A stretch of 9,572 nt of DNA from an uncultured Senegalimassilia sp. (GCF_934632265.1 NZ_CAKTYH010000077.1:1-9572); one strand, 5' to 3'; numbered from the stretch's first letter, positions 1-7,194 are shown. Numbers and translations are program-made. The notes: a model not told the origin generated them from the letters alone.

Positions 1-195
<195 letters not shown>

Positions 196-196
196 C

Positions 197-1549
197 ATGT
201 TCAAGAAAGTACTCATCGCAAACCGCGGCGAGGTCGCCCTGCGCGTCATGCGCGCCTGCAAGGAGCTGGGCGTCAAGACCGTGGCGGTGTACTCCACCGA
301 GGACGAGAACACCTATCCCGTGCAGTATGCCGACGAGAAGGTGTGCATCGGCCCCGCCCAGGCAACGAAAAGCTACCTGGTCATGTCCAACATCATCGCG
401 GCGGCCACCATCACCGGCGCCGACGCCATCCATCCCGGCTACGGCTTCTTGGCCGAAAACGCCGACTTCGCCCGCGCATGCGCCGACAACGACCTGGTGT
501 TCATCGGCCCCTCCGCCGAGTGCATCGAGCGCATGGGCGACAAGTCCTCCGCCCGCGAGACCATGAAGGCCTGCGGCGTGCCCACCGTCCCCGGTTCCGA
601 TGGCTGCATCGATACCGTGGAGGAGGCGCGTCAGTTCGCCGAGAGCGTTGGCTATCCCGTGCTCATCAAGGCTACCGCCGGCGGCGGCGGCAAGGGCATG
701 CGCGAGGTCCACGACCCCGCCGACCTGGAATCGCACTACAAGGCCGCCCGCGCCGAGGCCGGCGCCGCGTTCGGCAACGATGGGGTGTACCTGGAGAAGC
801 TCGTGCTGCGTCCGCGCCACGTCGAGGTGCAGGTGCTCGCCGACGACTTCGGCAACAACGTCGCCCTGTGCGAGCGCGACTGCTCCGTGCAGCGCCGTCA
901 TCAGAAGCTCATCGAGGAGGCGCCCTCGCCGGCGCTGACCGACGAGCTGCGCCGCGCCATGGGCGTCGCGGCCATCAAGGCCGTGCGCGCCGTGGATTAC
1001 CGCAATGCCGGCACCATCGAGTTTTTGCTGGACACCACGGGCAAGTTCTACTTCATGGAGATGAACACGCGCGTGCAGGTGGAGCATCCGGTATCCGAGC
1101 AGATCACGGGCACCGATATCATCAAAGAGCAGCTGCGCATCGCCTCCGGCGAGCCTATGAGCTGCGCCGATAGGGCCCCGTTCACGCCGTTCGGGCATGC
1201 TATGGAGTTCCGTATCAACGCCGAGGACCCCGAGCACGGCTTCCGCCCGTGCCCCGGCACCATCACGCGCTTCGAGCCCCCGGCGGGCCCGGGCGTGCGC
1301 GTCGAGGCCTACGTGCATTCCGGCTCGAAGATCAGCCCGTTCTACGATTCCATGGTGGCCAAGCTCATCGTGTACGGACAGGATCGCGAGGAGTGCCTGG
1401 CGCGCGGTCGCCGCGCCCTTGACGAGTTCGTCATCGAGGGCATTCCCACCACGCTGCCGTTCCATCGCCGCGTTCTGGACAACCAGGTGTTCTGCGCCGG
1501 CGAAGCCACTACGGACTTCATCGAAACCCAGATGGGAGATGTGTTATGA
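197..1549 (+). CDS. accC: Acetyl-CoA carboxylase, biotin carboxylase subunit
   Basis: A 450-residue ATP-grasp enzyme that carboxylates the biotin of AccB with bicarbonate and ATP, the first half-reaction of malonyl-CoA formation. The length equals that of typical AccC (about 450). The N-terminal domain opens with KKVLIANRGEVALRV and carries AIHPGYGFLAEN near residue 78. The ATP-grasp region has the Gly-rich loop ATAGGGGKGMR (159-169), Lys116 and Lys158, and RHVEVQ (207-212). The metal and bicarbonate region has Glu275, then MEMNTRVQVEHPVSE (287-301) with Glu288, Asn290, Arg292 and Glu296 in the positions known from E. coli AccC. The C-terminal biotin carboxylase domain follows. The start is the ATG at 197, with GGAG at 186-189 seven bases upstream. 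Its stop overlaps the next start as ATGA, suggesting translational coupling. No active-site residue looks lost. Identification is secure. Confidence 0.97.
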   Translation: MFKKVLIANRGEVALRVMRACKELGVKTVAVYSTEDENTYPVQYADEKVCIGPAQATKSYLVMSNIIAAATITGADAIHPGYGFLAENADFARACADNDLVFIGPSAECIERMGDKSSARETMKACGVPTVPGSDGCIDTVEEARQFAESVGYPVLIKATAGGGGKGMREVHDPADLESHYKAARAEAGAAFGNDGVYLEKLVLRPRHVEVQVLADDFGNNVALCERDCSVQRRHQKLIEEAPSPALTDELRRAMGVAAIKAVRAVDYRNAGTIEFLLDTTGKFYFMEMNTRVQVEHPVSEQITGTDIIKEQLRIASGEPMSCADRAPFTPFGHAMEFRINAEDPEHGFRPCPGTITRFEPPAGPGVRVEAYVHSGSKISPFYDSMVAKLIVYGQDREECLARGRRALDEFVIEGIPTTLPFHRRVLDNQVFCAGEATTDFIETQMGDVL

Positions 1550-1899
1550 GCGATTTGACCGTTGACGGCATGGCACTTGCGCCGGGCGTCGTCGAGACCA
1601 TCGTCTCCATCGCCGTAGCCGATGTGGACGGCGTTGCCAGCGTTGGCAACGCCCCCGTGGCAAGCCGCGGCATCCGCGGCGTGCTCGGCGGCAAGCCCTC
1701 CACGTCCGGCATCGAGATCGCAGCGGATGAGAACGACAAGCTGCAGATCTCGGTGCGCATCGACGTTTATTATGGACACGTGCTGCCTGATGTGGCGGCT
1801 GCGGTTCGCCAGTCCGTGGCGGATGCCGTGGCAAGCCAGGTAGGCGCGCAGGTTGGGTCGGTCGACGTCTACATCGACGGCGTCCAGTTCAACCGTTAG
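1546..1899 (+). CDS. Asp23/Gls24 family protein (YqhY-like)
   Basis: A 117-residue protein of the Asp23/Gls24 (DUF322) family. It shows the usual pattern: a first strand ending in a conserved Gly-Val and a helix (APGVVETIVSIAVADVDGV), a central Gly-rich turn (SRGIRGVLGG), the strand LQISVRIDVYYG, then a helix and the terminal strand SVDVYIDGVQF. No signal peptide or membrane segment is seen. Its place between accC and nusB is that of yqhY in Bacillus subtilis and other Firmicutes, where YqhY has been linked to control of acetyl-CoA carboxylase activity. The start overlaps the accC stop by four bases (ATGA), with GGGAG at 1534-1538 seven bases upstream, so its dose is probably coupled to AccC. 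Family membership is clear. The role in acetyl-CoA carboxylase homeostasis is inference from position, and an envelope-stress role as for Asp23 is the alternative. Confidence 0.88.
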   Translation: MSDLTVDGMALAPGVVETIVSIAVADVDGVASVGNAPVASRGIRGVLGGKPSTSGIEIAADENDKLQISVRIDVYYGHVLPDVAAAVRQSVADAVASQVGAQVGSVDVYIDGVQFNR

Positions 1900-1931
1900 G
1901 AACAAGAAGAAGCACAGGGGATTATTTGCAC

Positions 1932-2399
1932 ATGGCATCGAAAAGACACGAGCGCACGACGGCACGTCGCGTCGCGCTGCAGGTTCTGTACACCGCCGAG
2001 ATTAAGGGCGCATCCGCAGCCCAGATCGTGGCTGAAGGCGTCTTCCCGTCGGAAGAGGGCCCGCTTTCGGAGTATGCTCAGGACCTGGTGCGCGGCGTCG
2101 AGCAGAACCGTATCGTCATCGACGGCAGCCTGAAGGCCGCTGCGGAGAACTGGTCGTTGGGCCGCATGCCCATCGTCGACCGCTCCATCCTGCGCTTGGC
2201 CGCCTACGAGATCATGTTCGTGGAGGACGTGCCCACCAGCGTTGCCATCAACGAGGCAGTCGAGCTGGCGAAGGATTTCGGCGGCGAGGATGATTCCCCG
2301 CGTTTCGTCAACGGCGTGCTGGGCCGTATCGCCAAGGACGTCGACGGCGCTGCGGCGGCTCCCGCCGGAGATGACCCGGCGCAGCCCCTCGTGCTGTAA
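1932..2399 (+). CDS. nusB: Transcription antitermination factor NusB
   Basis: A small, mostly alpha-helical RNA-binding protein that acts with NusE (S10) on boxA sequences in antitermination complexes, chiefly on rRNA operons. NusB hallmarks are visible: the basic N-terminus with RRVALQVLYTAE, the central VDRSILRLAAYEIMF block, then the VPTSVAINEAVELAKDFGGEDDSPRFVNGVLGRI region (given here as its conserved course; key parts are AINEAVELAK and RFVNGVLG). About 15 Ala/Pro-rich residues follow the domain, making 155 residues against the usual 130-150. I chose the ATG at 1932, with AGGGGA at 1916-1921 ten bases upstream. An in-frame TTG two codons earlier (1926) is only four bases from that site and is less likely. 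The 26-32 base gap after the Asp23 gene shows no terminator, so the gene probably belongs to the acc run. Identification is secure; the start is less so. Confidence 0.93.
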   Translation: MASKRHERTTARRVALQVLYTAEIKGASAAQIVAEGVFPSEEGPLSEYAQDLVRGVEQNRIVIDGSLKAAAENWSLGRMPIVDRSILRLAAYEIMFVEDVPTSVAINEAVELAKDFGGEDDSPRFVNGVLGRIAKDVDGAAAAPAGDDPAQPLVL

Positions 2400-2411
2400 G
2401 GGCGCGATTCG

Positions 2412-2732
2412 GTGGCGTTGGAATCGTACGGGTCCTTCGAGGAGCTCAAAGGCCGCCTCGATGAGATCGTCGAGGCGGTAAACGACAAGGATTTGCCCTT
2501 GGATCAGGCGCTTTCCCTATATGAGGAAGCGGTTGGCCTGGGGCTTCGCGCAAGCGACCTGCTTGAGCAGGGCATCGACGAGGCCAGCGTCCAAGAGGCG
2601 CTGGCCTCCGATGCCCCGGCAGAGCTTGCCGATGGCACGGCGCGATCCGCGGCATCCGCGGCGGATGCGCATAAGGAAGGTCAAGCGGACGGCGGCACGG
2701 CGCAGCAAGGCCAGGCCCCCGTTTCCGCCTAG
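2412..2732 (+). CDS. xseB: Exodeoxyribonuclease VII small subunit
   Basis: A 106-residue protein whose first 60 residues match the XseB family: SFEELKGRLDEIVEAVND, then DLPLDQALSLYEEAVGLG, then a second helix ending in LLEQG. XseB forms the coiled arms of exonuclease VII with the catalytic large subunit XseA and degrades single-stranded DNA in repair. The usual length is 70-85 residues. Here about 45 extra residues, rich in Ala, Asp, Gln and Gly with low complexity, follow the domain and look disordered. The start is GTG at 2412, twelve bases after the nusB stop, with only AAGG at 2398-2401 as a weak ribosome site. No xseA lies beside it in this window, although the two are often adjacent. 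The domain call is firm; any function of the tail is unknown. Confidence 0.87.
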   Translation: MALESYGSFEELKGRLDEIVEAVNDKDLPLDQALSLYEEAVGLGLRASDLLEQGIDEASVQEALASDAPAELADGTARSAASAADAHKEGQADGGTAQQGQAPVSA

Positions 2733-2792
2733 GTCGCGCAAGGCGATCGGATGGCATGACAAAAGGAAAGGCGCAGCAGGAGCGATAAGCGC

Positions 2793-4664
2793 ATTCTGGA
2801 CATAATCGCATCCCCTGCCGACCTGAAGCTCCTCAGCAATGAGGAGCTATCTATACTTGCGGGCGAGATCCGCCAGGAGATCGTGACCACCACCTCGAAA
2901 ACCGGTGGTCACGTCGCCTCGTCGTTGGGCGCGGTGGAGATCATCTTGGCGCTTCATAGCCTGCTCGATTGCCCCAAGGACAAGATCGTGTTCGACGTGG
3001 GGCATCAGGCGTATGCGCACAAGCTGGTCACCGGGCGTTTGAAGGATTTCGGCACGCTTCGCACCTATGGCGGCCTTTCCGGCTTCCCCAAACCCAGCGA
3101 AAGCCCCTACGACGTACATTATTCCGGGCATGCGTCCGACTCGCTTTCGGTGGCGCTCGGCTTGGCGGAGGCCCGCGATCTGGCGGGTGGCGACCAGAGG
3201 GTCGTCGCCCTTATCGGCGACGCGGCGCTTTCCGGCGGCATGGCCTTTGAGGCGCTGAACAACATCGGCCAGGCGCAAACGCCCATGGTCATCATCTTGA
3301 ACGACAACGAGATGTCCATCTCGCACAACGTGGGCGCGCTCATGAAGCACCTGGGTTATATGCGCGCATCTTCGCAGTACCGTCAGGCGCGCGACAACGT
3401 GCAGGAGCATCTGGAAAGCAGCGGCCCGGTGGGCAAGGCCATCACCAATTTCGGCCGCAGCATGAAGGAATCGATGAAGCAGTTCGTCATTCCTCATTCC
3501 ATGATCTTCGAGCAGCTGGGCATCGTGTGCACGGCGCCCATCGACGGGCATAACATCGCCCAGCTGCGGGAAACGCTGCGAGCCGTTCTGAACGCCGATG
3601 GCCCGGTGCTCATGCATGTGGTCACGCGTAAGGGCCAAGGCTACATGCCCGCGGTGCGCAACCCCGAGAAGTTCCACGGCATCGCGCCCTACAACATCGC
3701 AACCGGTGAGGTCATCAAATCGGGCAAGCCTTCTGCGCCGAAATACACGAACGTGTTCGGCAAGGCATTGGTGGCAGAGGCCGAGAAGAACCCCGACATC
3801 GTGGCCATCACCGCCGCCATGAAGGGCGGCACCGGTCTTGACGAGTTTGCCGAGAAGTTCCCGAAGCGCTTTGTGGACACGGGCATTTGCGAGGAGCATG
3901 CCGTCGGCTTCGCCGGCGGTTTGGCGGCGAACGGGAAAAAGCCCGTGGTGGCGCTGTACTCCACCTTTATGCAGCGCGCCGTCGATCAGATGATCATCAA
4001 CGTGGCGCTGCCGAAGCTGGATGTCGTCTTCGCCATCGATCGCGCCGGCATCGTGGGCGCCGACGGCCCCACGCATCACGGCGTGTTCGATCTGGTGTAT
4101 GCCCGCATGGTGCCTAACATGCGCGTGCTGGCGCCCTCGAACGAGGCCGAGCTTGTGCATGCGCTGCATACGGCGCTTGCCTTGGGCGGCCCGTTCGCCA
4201 TCCGCTATCCGCGCGGCGAAGGCGAGGGCGTGCCGTTGCCCGAGGCCCCTGAGGTGCTGCCGGAGGGGAAGGCGAGCACGGTGCGCGAAGGCGAGGATGT
4301 TGCCATCTTGGCGTTCGGCCGCATGGTCGGCCAGGCTTTGGCCGCCGCCGATACGCTTGCCGAGCAGGGGATTTCCGCACGTGTGGTGGACATGCGCTGG
4401 GTCAAGCCGCTTGATGCGCAGGCCATTCGAGCAGCTGCCGAAACGAAGCTGGTCGTCACGGTGGAGGAAGGCGTCATCGCCGGCGGCGCCGGTGAAGGCG
4501 TGCTCGGCGAAATGGCGCTTATGGGCTTGCATATCCCGGCGTTGAACCTGGGCATCAAAGATGCGTTCGTCACCCAAGGCGGGGTTGGTCAGCTGCTCCA
4601 TGAACAGGGTCTCGACGCCGAAGGTATCGCCGCCAGCGTGGAAGAGCGTTACCGGGCGCTGTAG
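2793..4664 (+). CDS. dxs: 1-deoxy-D-xylulose-5-phosphate synthase (5' end uncertain)
   Basis: A thiamin-diphosphate enzyme that condenses pyruvate and glyceraldehyde-3-phosphate to DXP, the first step of the MEP isoprenoid pathway. In order it shows GGHVASSLGAVE, DVGHQAYAHKLVTGR, the ThDP/metal motif GDAALSGGMAFEALNN with ILNDNEMSIS, the DGHN loop, HVVTRKGQGY, the pyrimidine-binding domain with ICEEHAVGFAGGLA (catalytic Glu first in EEH, codon at 3891), DRAGIVGADGPTHHG and AIRYPRG, then the C-terminal transketolase domain. The first ATG/GTG/TTG in frame is GTG at 2883, but this would remove the conserved SPADLKLLSNEELSILAGEI segment encoded just before it. From ATT at 2793 (ten bases after AGGAG at 2778-2782) the product has 623 residues, the normal family length, and the catalytic Glu falls near residue 367, as in E. 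coli (370). Function is secure; the start could be ATT, or the gene could carry a 5' lesion. Confidence 0.9.
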   Translation: MLDIIASPADLKLLSNEELSILAGEIRQEIVTTTSKTGGHVASSLGAVEIILALHSLLDCPKDKIVFDVGHQAYAHKLVTGRLKDFGTLRTYGGLSGFPKPSESPYDVHYSGHASDSLSVALGLAEARDLAGGDQRVVALIGDAALSGGMAFEALNNIGQAQTPMVIILNDNEMSISHNVGALMKHLGYMRASSQYRQARDNVQEHLESSGPVGKAITNFGRSMKESMKQFVIPHSMIFEQLGIVCTAPIDGHNIAQLRETLRAVLNADGPVLMHVVTRKGQGYMPAVRNPEKFHGIAPYNIATGEVIKSGKPSAPKYTNVFGKALVAEAEKNPDIVAITAAMKGGTGLDEFAEKFPKRFVDTGICEEHAVGFAGGLAANGKKPVVALYSTFMQRAVDQMIINVALPKLDVVFAIDRAGIVGADGPTHHGVFDLVYARMVPNMRVLAPSNEAELVHALHTALALGGPFAIRYPRGEGEGVPLPEAPEVLPEGKASTVREGEDVAILAFGRMVGQALAAADTLAEQGISARVVDMRWVKPLDAQAIRAAAETKLVVTVEEGVIAGGAGEGVLGEMALMGLHIPALNLGIKDAFVTQGGVGQLLHEQGLDAEGIAASVEERYRAL

Positions 4665-4694
4665 TCCGCGGCATCGTAAGCTGCACGAACAGCA

Positions 4695-4790
4695 AAAGGC
4701 CCCGTGCCGTTCGGAATCCGTTTCATGCAAGCTGTATGCGCTTGCACTGCCGATCAGGTCGGCGAACGGAACCGAGGGCACGGGGCCTTT
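4695..4790. terminator. Nested 96-base palindrome, probable bidirectional terminator
   Basis: The outer arms 4695-4708 and 4777-4790 are perfectly complementary over 14 bp (AAAGGCCCCGTGCC with its reverse complement) and give an A-run on one side and a T-run on the other, as expected for termination on both strands. The stem continues imperfectly inwards. Two further hairpins sit in the interior: TGCAAGC/GCTTGCA (4726-4732 with 4740-4746) and GCCGA/TCGGC (4749-4753 with 4759-4763). The element lies between the convergent dxs and GNAT genes. The multibranch interior is more than a terminator needs. Confidence 0.75.
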
Positions 4791-4848
4791 CTTGCGTCAT
4801 AAAGCCGTCGAAGGCTTCGAGGCGTACGGGTCGCACGGGTAAAAGCGC

Positions 4849-5355
4849 TTACGCTTCCTTCTCCATCACGTAATCATCCATGGCAAACCCGTTGCCGATA
4901 TCGTTCTTGACGGACTCGATGGTGACGAACCCCTTGCCATAATAGGCTCGAATGCCCAGGTCGTTCTGCTTGTTCACGGTCAGATACATGCTATGCAGGT
5001 CGCGAGCGCGGCATATATCGGTATAGAAAGCGATGATCTGCGACGCATAGTGCTTGCCGCGCTCCTCGGCCAGAAGGTAGATCTTCGAGATGAAATAGCG
5101 GCTTGTCTGCGGCTCCTCGCGGCCGCCGGTGTAGCCGACGGTTTTGCCGGCTTCGTCGACCACGAACCAGTATTCATAGGCATGCTCGGCCATATCGCGC
5201 TTGATGGCTTCTAGGCTTTGGAACTTCTCGACCATGTAGTCGGTTTGCGCATCGCCGATGATCGCGGGCCAGTATTCGTGCCAAATCTCATCGGCCAGCT
5301 TCGCCAGCTTTTCTTGATCCTCGTCCGTTTCAACGGCAACGAATCGCACGCCCAT
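4849..5355 (-). CDS. GNAT family N-acetyltransferase
   Basis: A 168-residue cytoplasmic protein of the Gcn5-related acetyltransferase fold, which moves an acetyl group from acetyl-CoA to an amine. The core strand EYWFVVDEAGKTVGYTG (60-76) is followed by ISKIYLLAEERGKHYASQII (89-108), where ERGKHYA is the acetyl-CoA pyrophosphate-binding loop. LTVNKQNDLGIRAYYGKGF (125-143) is the typical C-terminal strand and helix. The substrate cannot be told from the sequence. An ATG 13 codons upstream (5394) is in frame, but it overlaps a likely -10 element and lacks a ribosome site. The ATG at 5355 has AAGGA eight bases upstream and is chosen. The gene is monocistronic, convergent with dxs and divergent from amtB. 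Acetylation of a small molecule or of a protein end are both possible. Confidence 0.85.
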   Translation of the reverse strand: MGVRFVAVETDEDQEKLAKLADEIWHEYWPAIIGDAQTDYMVEKFQSLEAIKRDMAEHAYEYWFVVDEAGKTVGYTGGREEPQTSRYFISKIYLLAEERGKHYASQIIAFYTDICRARDLHSMYLTVNKQNDLGIRAYYGKGFVTIESVKNDIGNGFAMDDYVMEKEA

Positions 5356-5392
5356 AAGCTCGTTCCTTTCAAATAAGTTTGCCTGTTTCCAC

Positions 5393-5401
5393 ATTGTAAC
5401 A
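5393..5401 (-). promoter_or_regulatory. Extended -10 promoter for the GNAT gene
   Basis: On the minus strand the sequence reads TGTTACAAT, an extended -10 (TG, one base, TACAAT; five of six matches to TATAAT). No good -35 hexamer is seen at 16-18 bases, which is tolerated by extended -10 promoters. Transcription would begin near 5386, downstream of the alternative ATG at 5394. This supports the start at 5355. Confidence 0.5.
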
Positions 5402-5414
5402 CCCGCGTCTCGTG

Positions 5415-5449
5415 CTCGTTACAAAGCGTTTCCCGACTCGTTAACAATG
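5415..5449 (+). promoter_or_regulatory. Two direct repeats upstream of amtB, candidate operator
   Basis: CTCGTTACAAAG at 5415-5426 is repeated as CTCGTTAACAATG at 5437-5449. The two starts are exactly 22 bp apart, or two helical turns, so both would face the same side of the DNA. The 155-base gap before amtB holds no gene. No convincing -35/-10 pair for amtB was found in it, and the amtB ribosome site AAGGAGGT lies at 5536-5543. A nitrogen-control operator is a guess from context. Confidence 0.35.
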
Positions 5450-5549
5450 ACGCATCACGCAAAAGGCCAGGTCAATCAGTGGCACTATCGAATGCGTAAG
5501 AAATGGTGCTCAGAGGGAATGGGTATCGGGAAACGAAGGAGGTAGCACG

Positions 5550-6824
5550 ATGTTTGACACGGGTTCAACGGCATTCATGCTGGTGTGCGCCATGCTCGTC
5601 TTGCTCATGACACCGGGTTTGGCGTTTTTCTACGGAGGCCTGTCGCGTCGAAAGAACGTCGTGAACACGATGGTCATGGTATTCTCAGCCATCGGCATCG
5701 TGGCGATCACGTGGACGATCTGCGGTTGGTCGCTGGCGTACGGCGGGGACGGCTCTAGCCCGTTCTTCGGAGGTTTCGATCAGCTCGGCTTCCTGGGCGG
5801 CGTGACCGACATGCTCGCCGAGGCGGATGCGGTTCCTGAGGATGCGACGTATCCGGCGATCATCGACTTCATCTTCCAGATGGCGTTCTGCATGATCACC
5901 ACCGCCATCATCACGGGCTCCCTTGCCGGCCGTATGAAGTTCGGCGCGGTGTGCGCGTTCGTGGCGTTGTGGACCATCGTGGTGTATCCGCCGCTTGCCC
6001 ACATGGTTTGGGGCGGCGACGGCAGCCTTATCGGCGACACCATCGGGGCGCTCGACTTCGCCGGCGGCGACGTCGTGCATATCTCCTCCGGTCTTACCGG
6101 CCTGATCTTGTGCCTCATGCTCGGCAAGCGCAAGGGTTTCGGCATGATGAGCTACCGTCCGCATAACGTGCCGTTCGTGGCCTTGGGCGCAACCCTTCTG
6201 TGGTTCGGCTGGTTCGGCTTCAACGCCGGTTCCGAGTTCGCGGCTGACGGCGTCGCCGGCCTGGCCCTGATCAACACCGTGGTCGCCTCCGGTGCGGCGC
6301 TCATCTCTTGGATGATCGTCGAGCGCGTGAAGGTGGGCAAGCCCACGCTCGTCGGCGCCGCAACCGGCCTTGTCGCCGGCCTGGTCGTCATCACTCCGGC
6401 TGCCGGCTTCGTCGAGCCCTGGGCCGCCATCATCATGGGCCTGATCGTGTCTCCCATCTGCTACTTCGCCATTTCGTTCTGCAAGACGAAGATCGGTTAC
6501 GACGATGCGCTCGACGCCTTCGGCTGCCACGCGGTCGGCGGTATCGTGGGCGGCATCTGCACCGGCATCTTCTGCGTGCCCGAGCTGTCCTGGACCGACT
6601 TCGGCGGACTTCTTTACACCGGCGACGTGAGCCTGCTGGGCAGCCAGATCGCAGGCATCGCCATCACGATCGTGTTCGTCGGCGTCCTTGACGTGGTGCT
6701 CGCCTACATCGTGAAGGCATGCTTCAAGGGAAGCCTGCGCGTCACCGAGGAAGAGGAAGCGCAGGGCCTCGACATTGCGGCACACGGCGAATCCGCTTAC
6801 CCTGCATACATCGGCCTGGACTAA
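5550..6824 (+). CDS. amtB: Ammonium channel/transporter, Amt family
   Basis: A 424-residue polytopic membrane protein that conducts ammonium or ammonia across the cytoplasmic membrane. About 11 hydrophobic segments are visible. Family marks in order are MTPGLAFFYGGLSRRKNVVN (20-39), gate Phe113 in FQMAFCMITTAI, Trp154 in PPLAHMVWGG, the signature LDFAGGDVVHISSG with Asp169 and pore His177, WFGFNAGSEF (second gate Phe at 222 or 224), and DAFGCHAVGGIVGG with pore His327. Both pore histidines are thus present. The N-terminus starts directly in the first helix, without the cleaved signal of E. coli AmtB. A strong ribosome site, AAGGAGGT, lies six bases before the ATG. A cytoplasmic acidic tail follows Phe392 (EEEEAQ). 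The PII gene begins 31 bases downstream, the usual amtB-glnK pair, so the channel is probably blocked by that PII when nitrogen is plentiful. Confidence 0.97.
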   Translation: MFDTGSTAFMLVCAMLVLLMTPGLAFFYGGLSRRKNVVNTMVMVFSAIGIVAITWTICGWSLAYGGDGSSPFFGGFDQLGFLGGVTDMLAEADAVPEDATYPAIIDFIFQMAFCMITTAIITGSLAGRMKFGAVCAFVALWTIVVYPPLAHMVWGGDGSLIGDTIGALDFAGGDVVHISSGLTGLILCLMLGKRKGFGMMSYRPHNVPFVALGATLLWFGWFGFNAGSEFAADGVAGLALINTVVASGAALISWMIVERVKVGKPTLVGAATGLVAGLVVITPAAGFVEPWAAIIMGLIVSPICYFAISFCKTKIGYDDALDAFGCHAVGGIVGGICTGIFCVPELSWTDFGGLLYTGDVSLLGSQIAGIAITIVFVGVLDVVLAYIVKACFKGSLRVTEEEEAQGLDIAAHGESAYPAYIGLD

Positions 6825-6855
6825 GTTGCGGCTAGCGTTTGAAAGGAGTTGAACC

Positions 6856-7194
6856 ATGAAGAAGATCACCGCTATCGTTCGTCCCGAGAAGCTTGAGCCG
6901 CTCAAAGACGCCCTGTTCGCGGCGAAGGTTTCGGGCATGACCATCTCGCAGGTGCAAGGGTGCGGGTCCCAGCATGGCTGGAAGGAGTACTACCGCGGCA
7001 CCGAGGTGCTGTTGAACATGGTGCCGAAGGTGAAGTTCGAGATCATCTGCGACGATGCCGAGGTCGACTCGCTCATCGACGTGATTTGCGCGACCGCCCG
7101 CACCGGCGGGGTGGGAGACGGCAAGATCTTCGTCTTCCCGGTTGACGAAGTCGTGCGCATCCGCACCGGCGAGCGCGGAGACGAGGCAATCTAG
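6856..7194 (+). CDS. glnK: PII nitrogen regulatory protein, GlnB/GlnK family, with Val51
   Basis: A 112-residue trimeric signal protein, exactly the family length, which senses 2-oxoglutarate and ATP/ADP and typically plugs AmtB. Visible are Gln39 and Lys58 (2-oxoglutarate site), the T-loop GWKEYYRGTEV (41-51), the B-loop TGGVGDGKIF (83-92) and Arg101 and Arg103 with RIRTGERGDEAI as the C-loop. The residue at 51, Tyr in enterobacterial and most actinobacterial GlnK, is Val here, so uridylylation or adenylylation at this site is impossible; Tyr45 and Tyr46 remain. AAAGGAG at 6842-6848 sits seven bases before the ATG. The gene lies 31 bases after amtB with no terminator between them, and a strong terminator follows, so the two form a unit. 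The symbol glnK rests on the amtB link; sequence alone allows GlnB. Confidence 0.95.
   Translation: MKKITAIVRPEKLEPLKDALFAAKVSGMTISQVQGCGSQHGWKEYYRGTEVLLNMVPKVKFEIICDDAEVDSLIDVICATARTGGVGDGKIFVFPVDEVVRIRTGERGDEAI

Noticed and set aside
3217..3264. GDA instead of GDG in the thiamin-diphosphate motif of DXS
   Set aside because: As I recall, Ala or Ser at this place occurs in other DXS groups, and the rest of the motif is intact, so loss of function is not implied.
2847..4781. Very long open frame on the minus strand (644 codons) opposite dxs
   Set aside because: It is rich in His, Arg and Gly without domain character and mirrors the GC-biased third positions of dxs. It is a shadow frame.
5480..5495. 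Sigma54-like TGGCAC, five bases, AATGC before amtB
   Set aside because: The GG to GC spacing is one base too long for the strict -24/-12 geometry, and RpoN is generally absent from Actinobacteria.
5685..6944. 419-codon minus-strand open frame opposite amtB
   Set aside because: Shadow of amtB codon bias: Asp/His/Ala-rich, with no hydrophobic core or motif.
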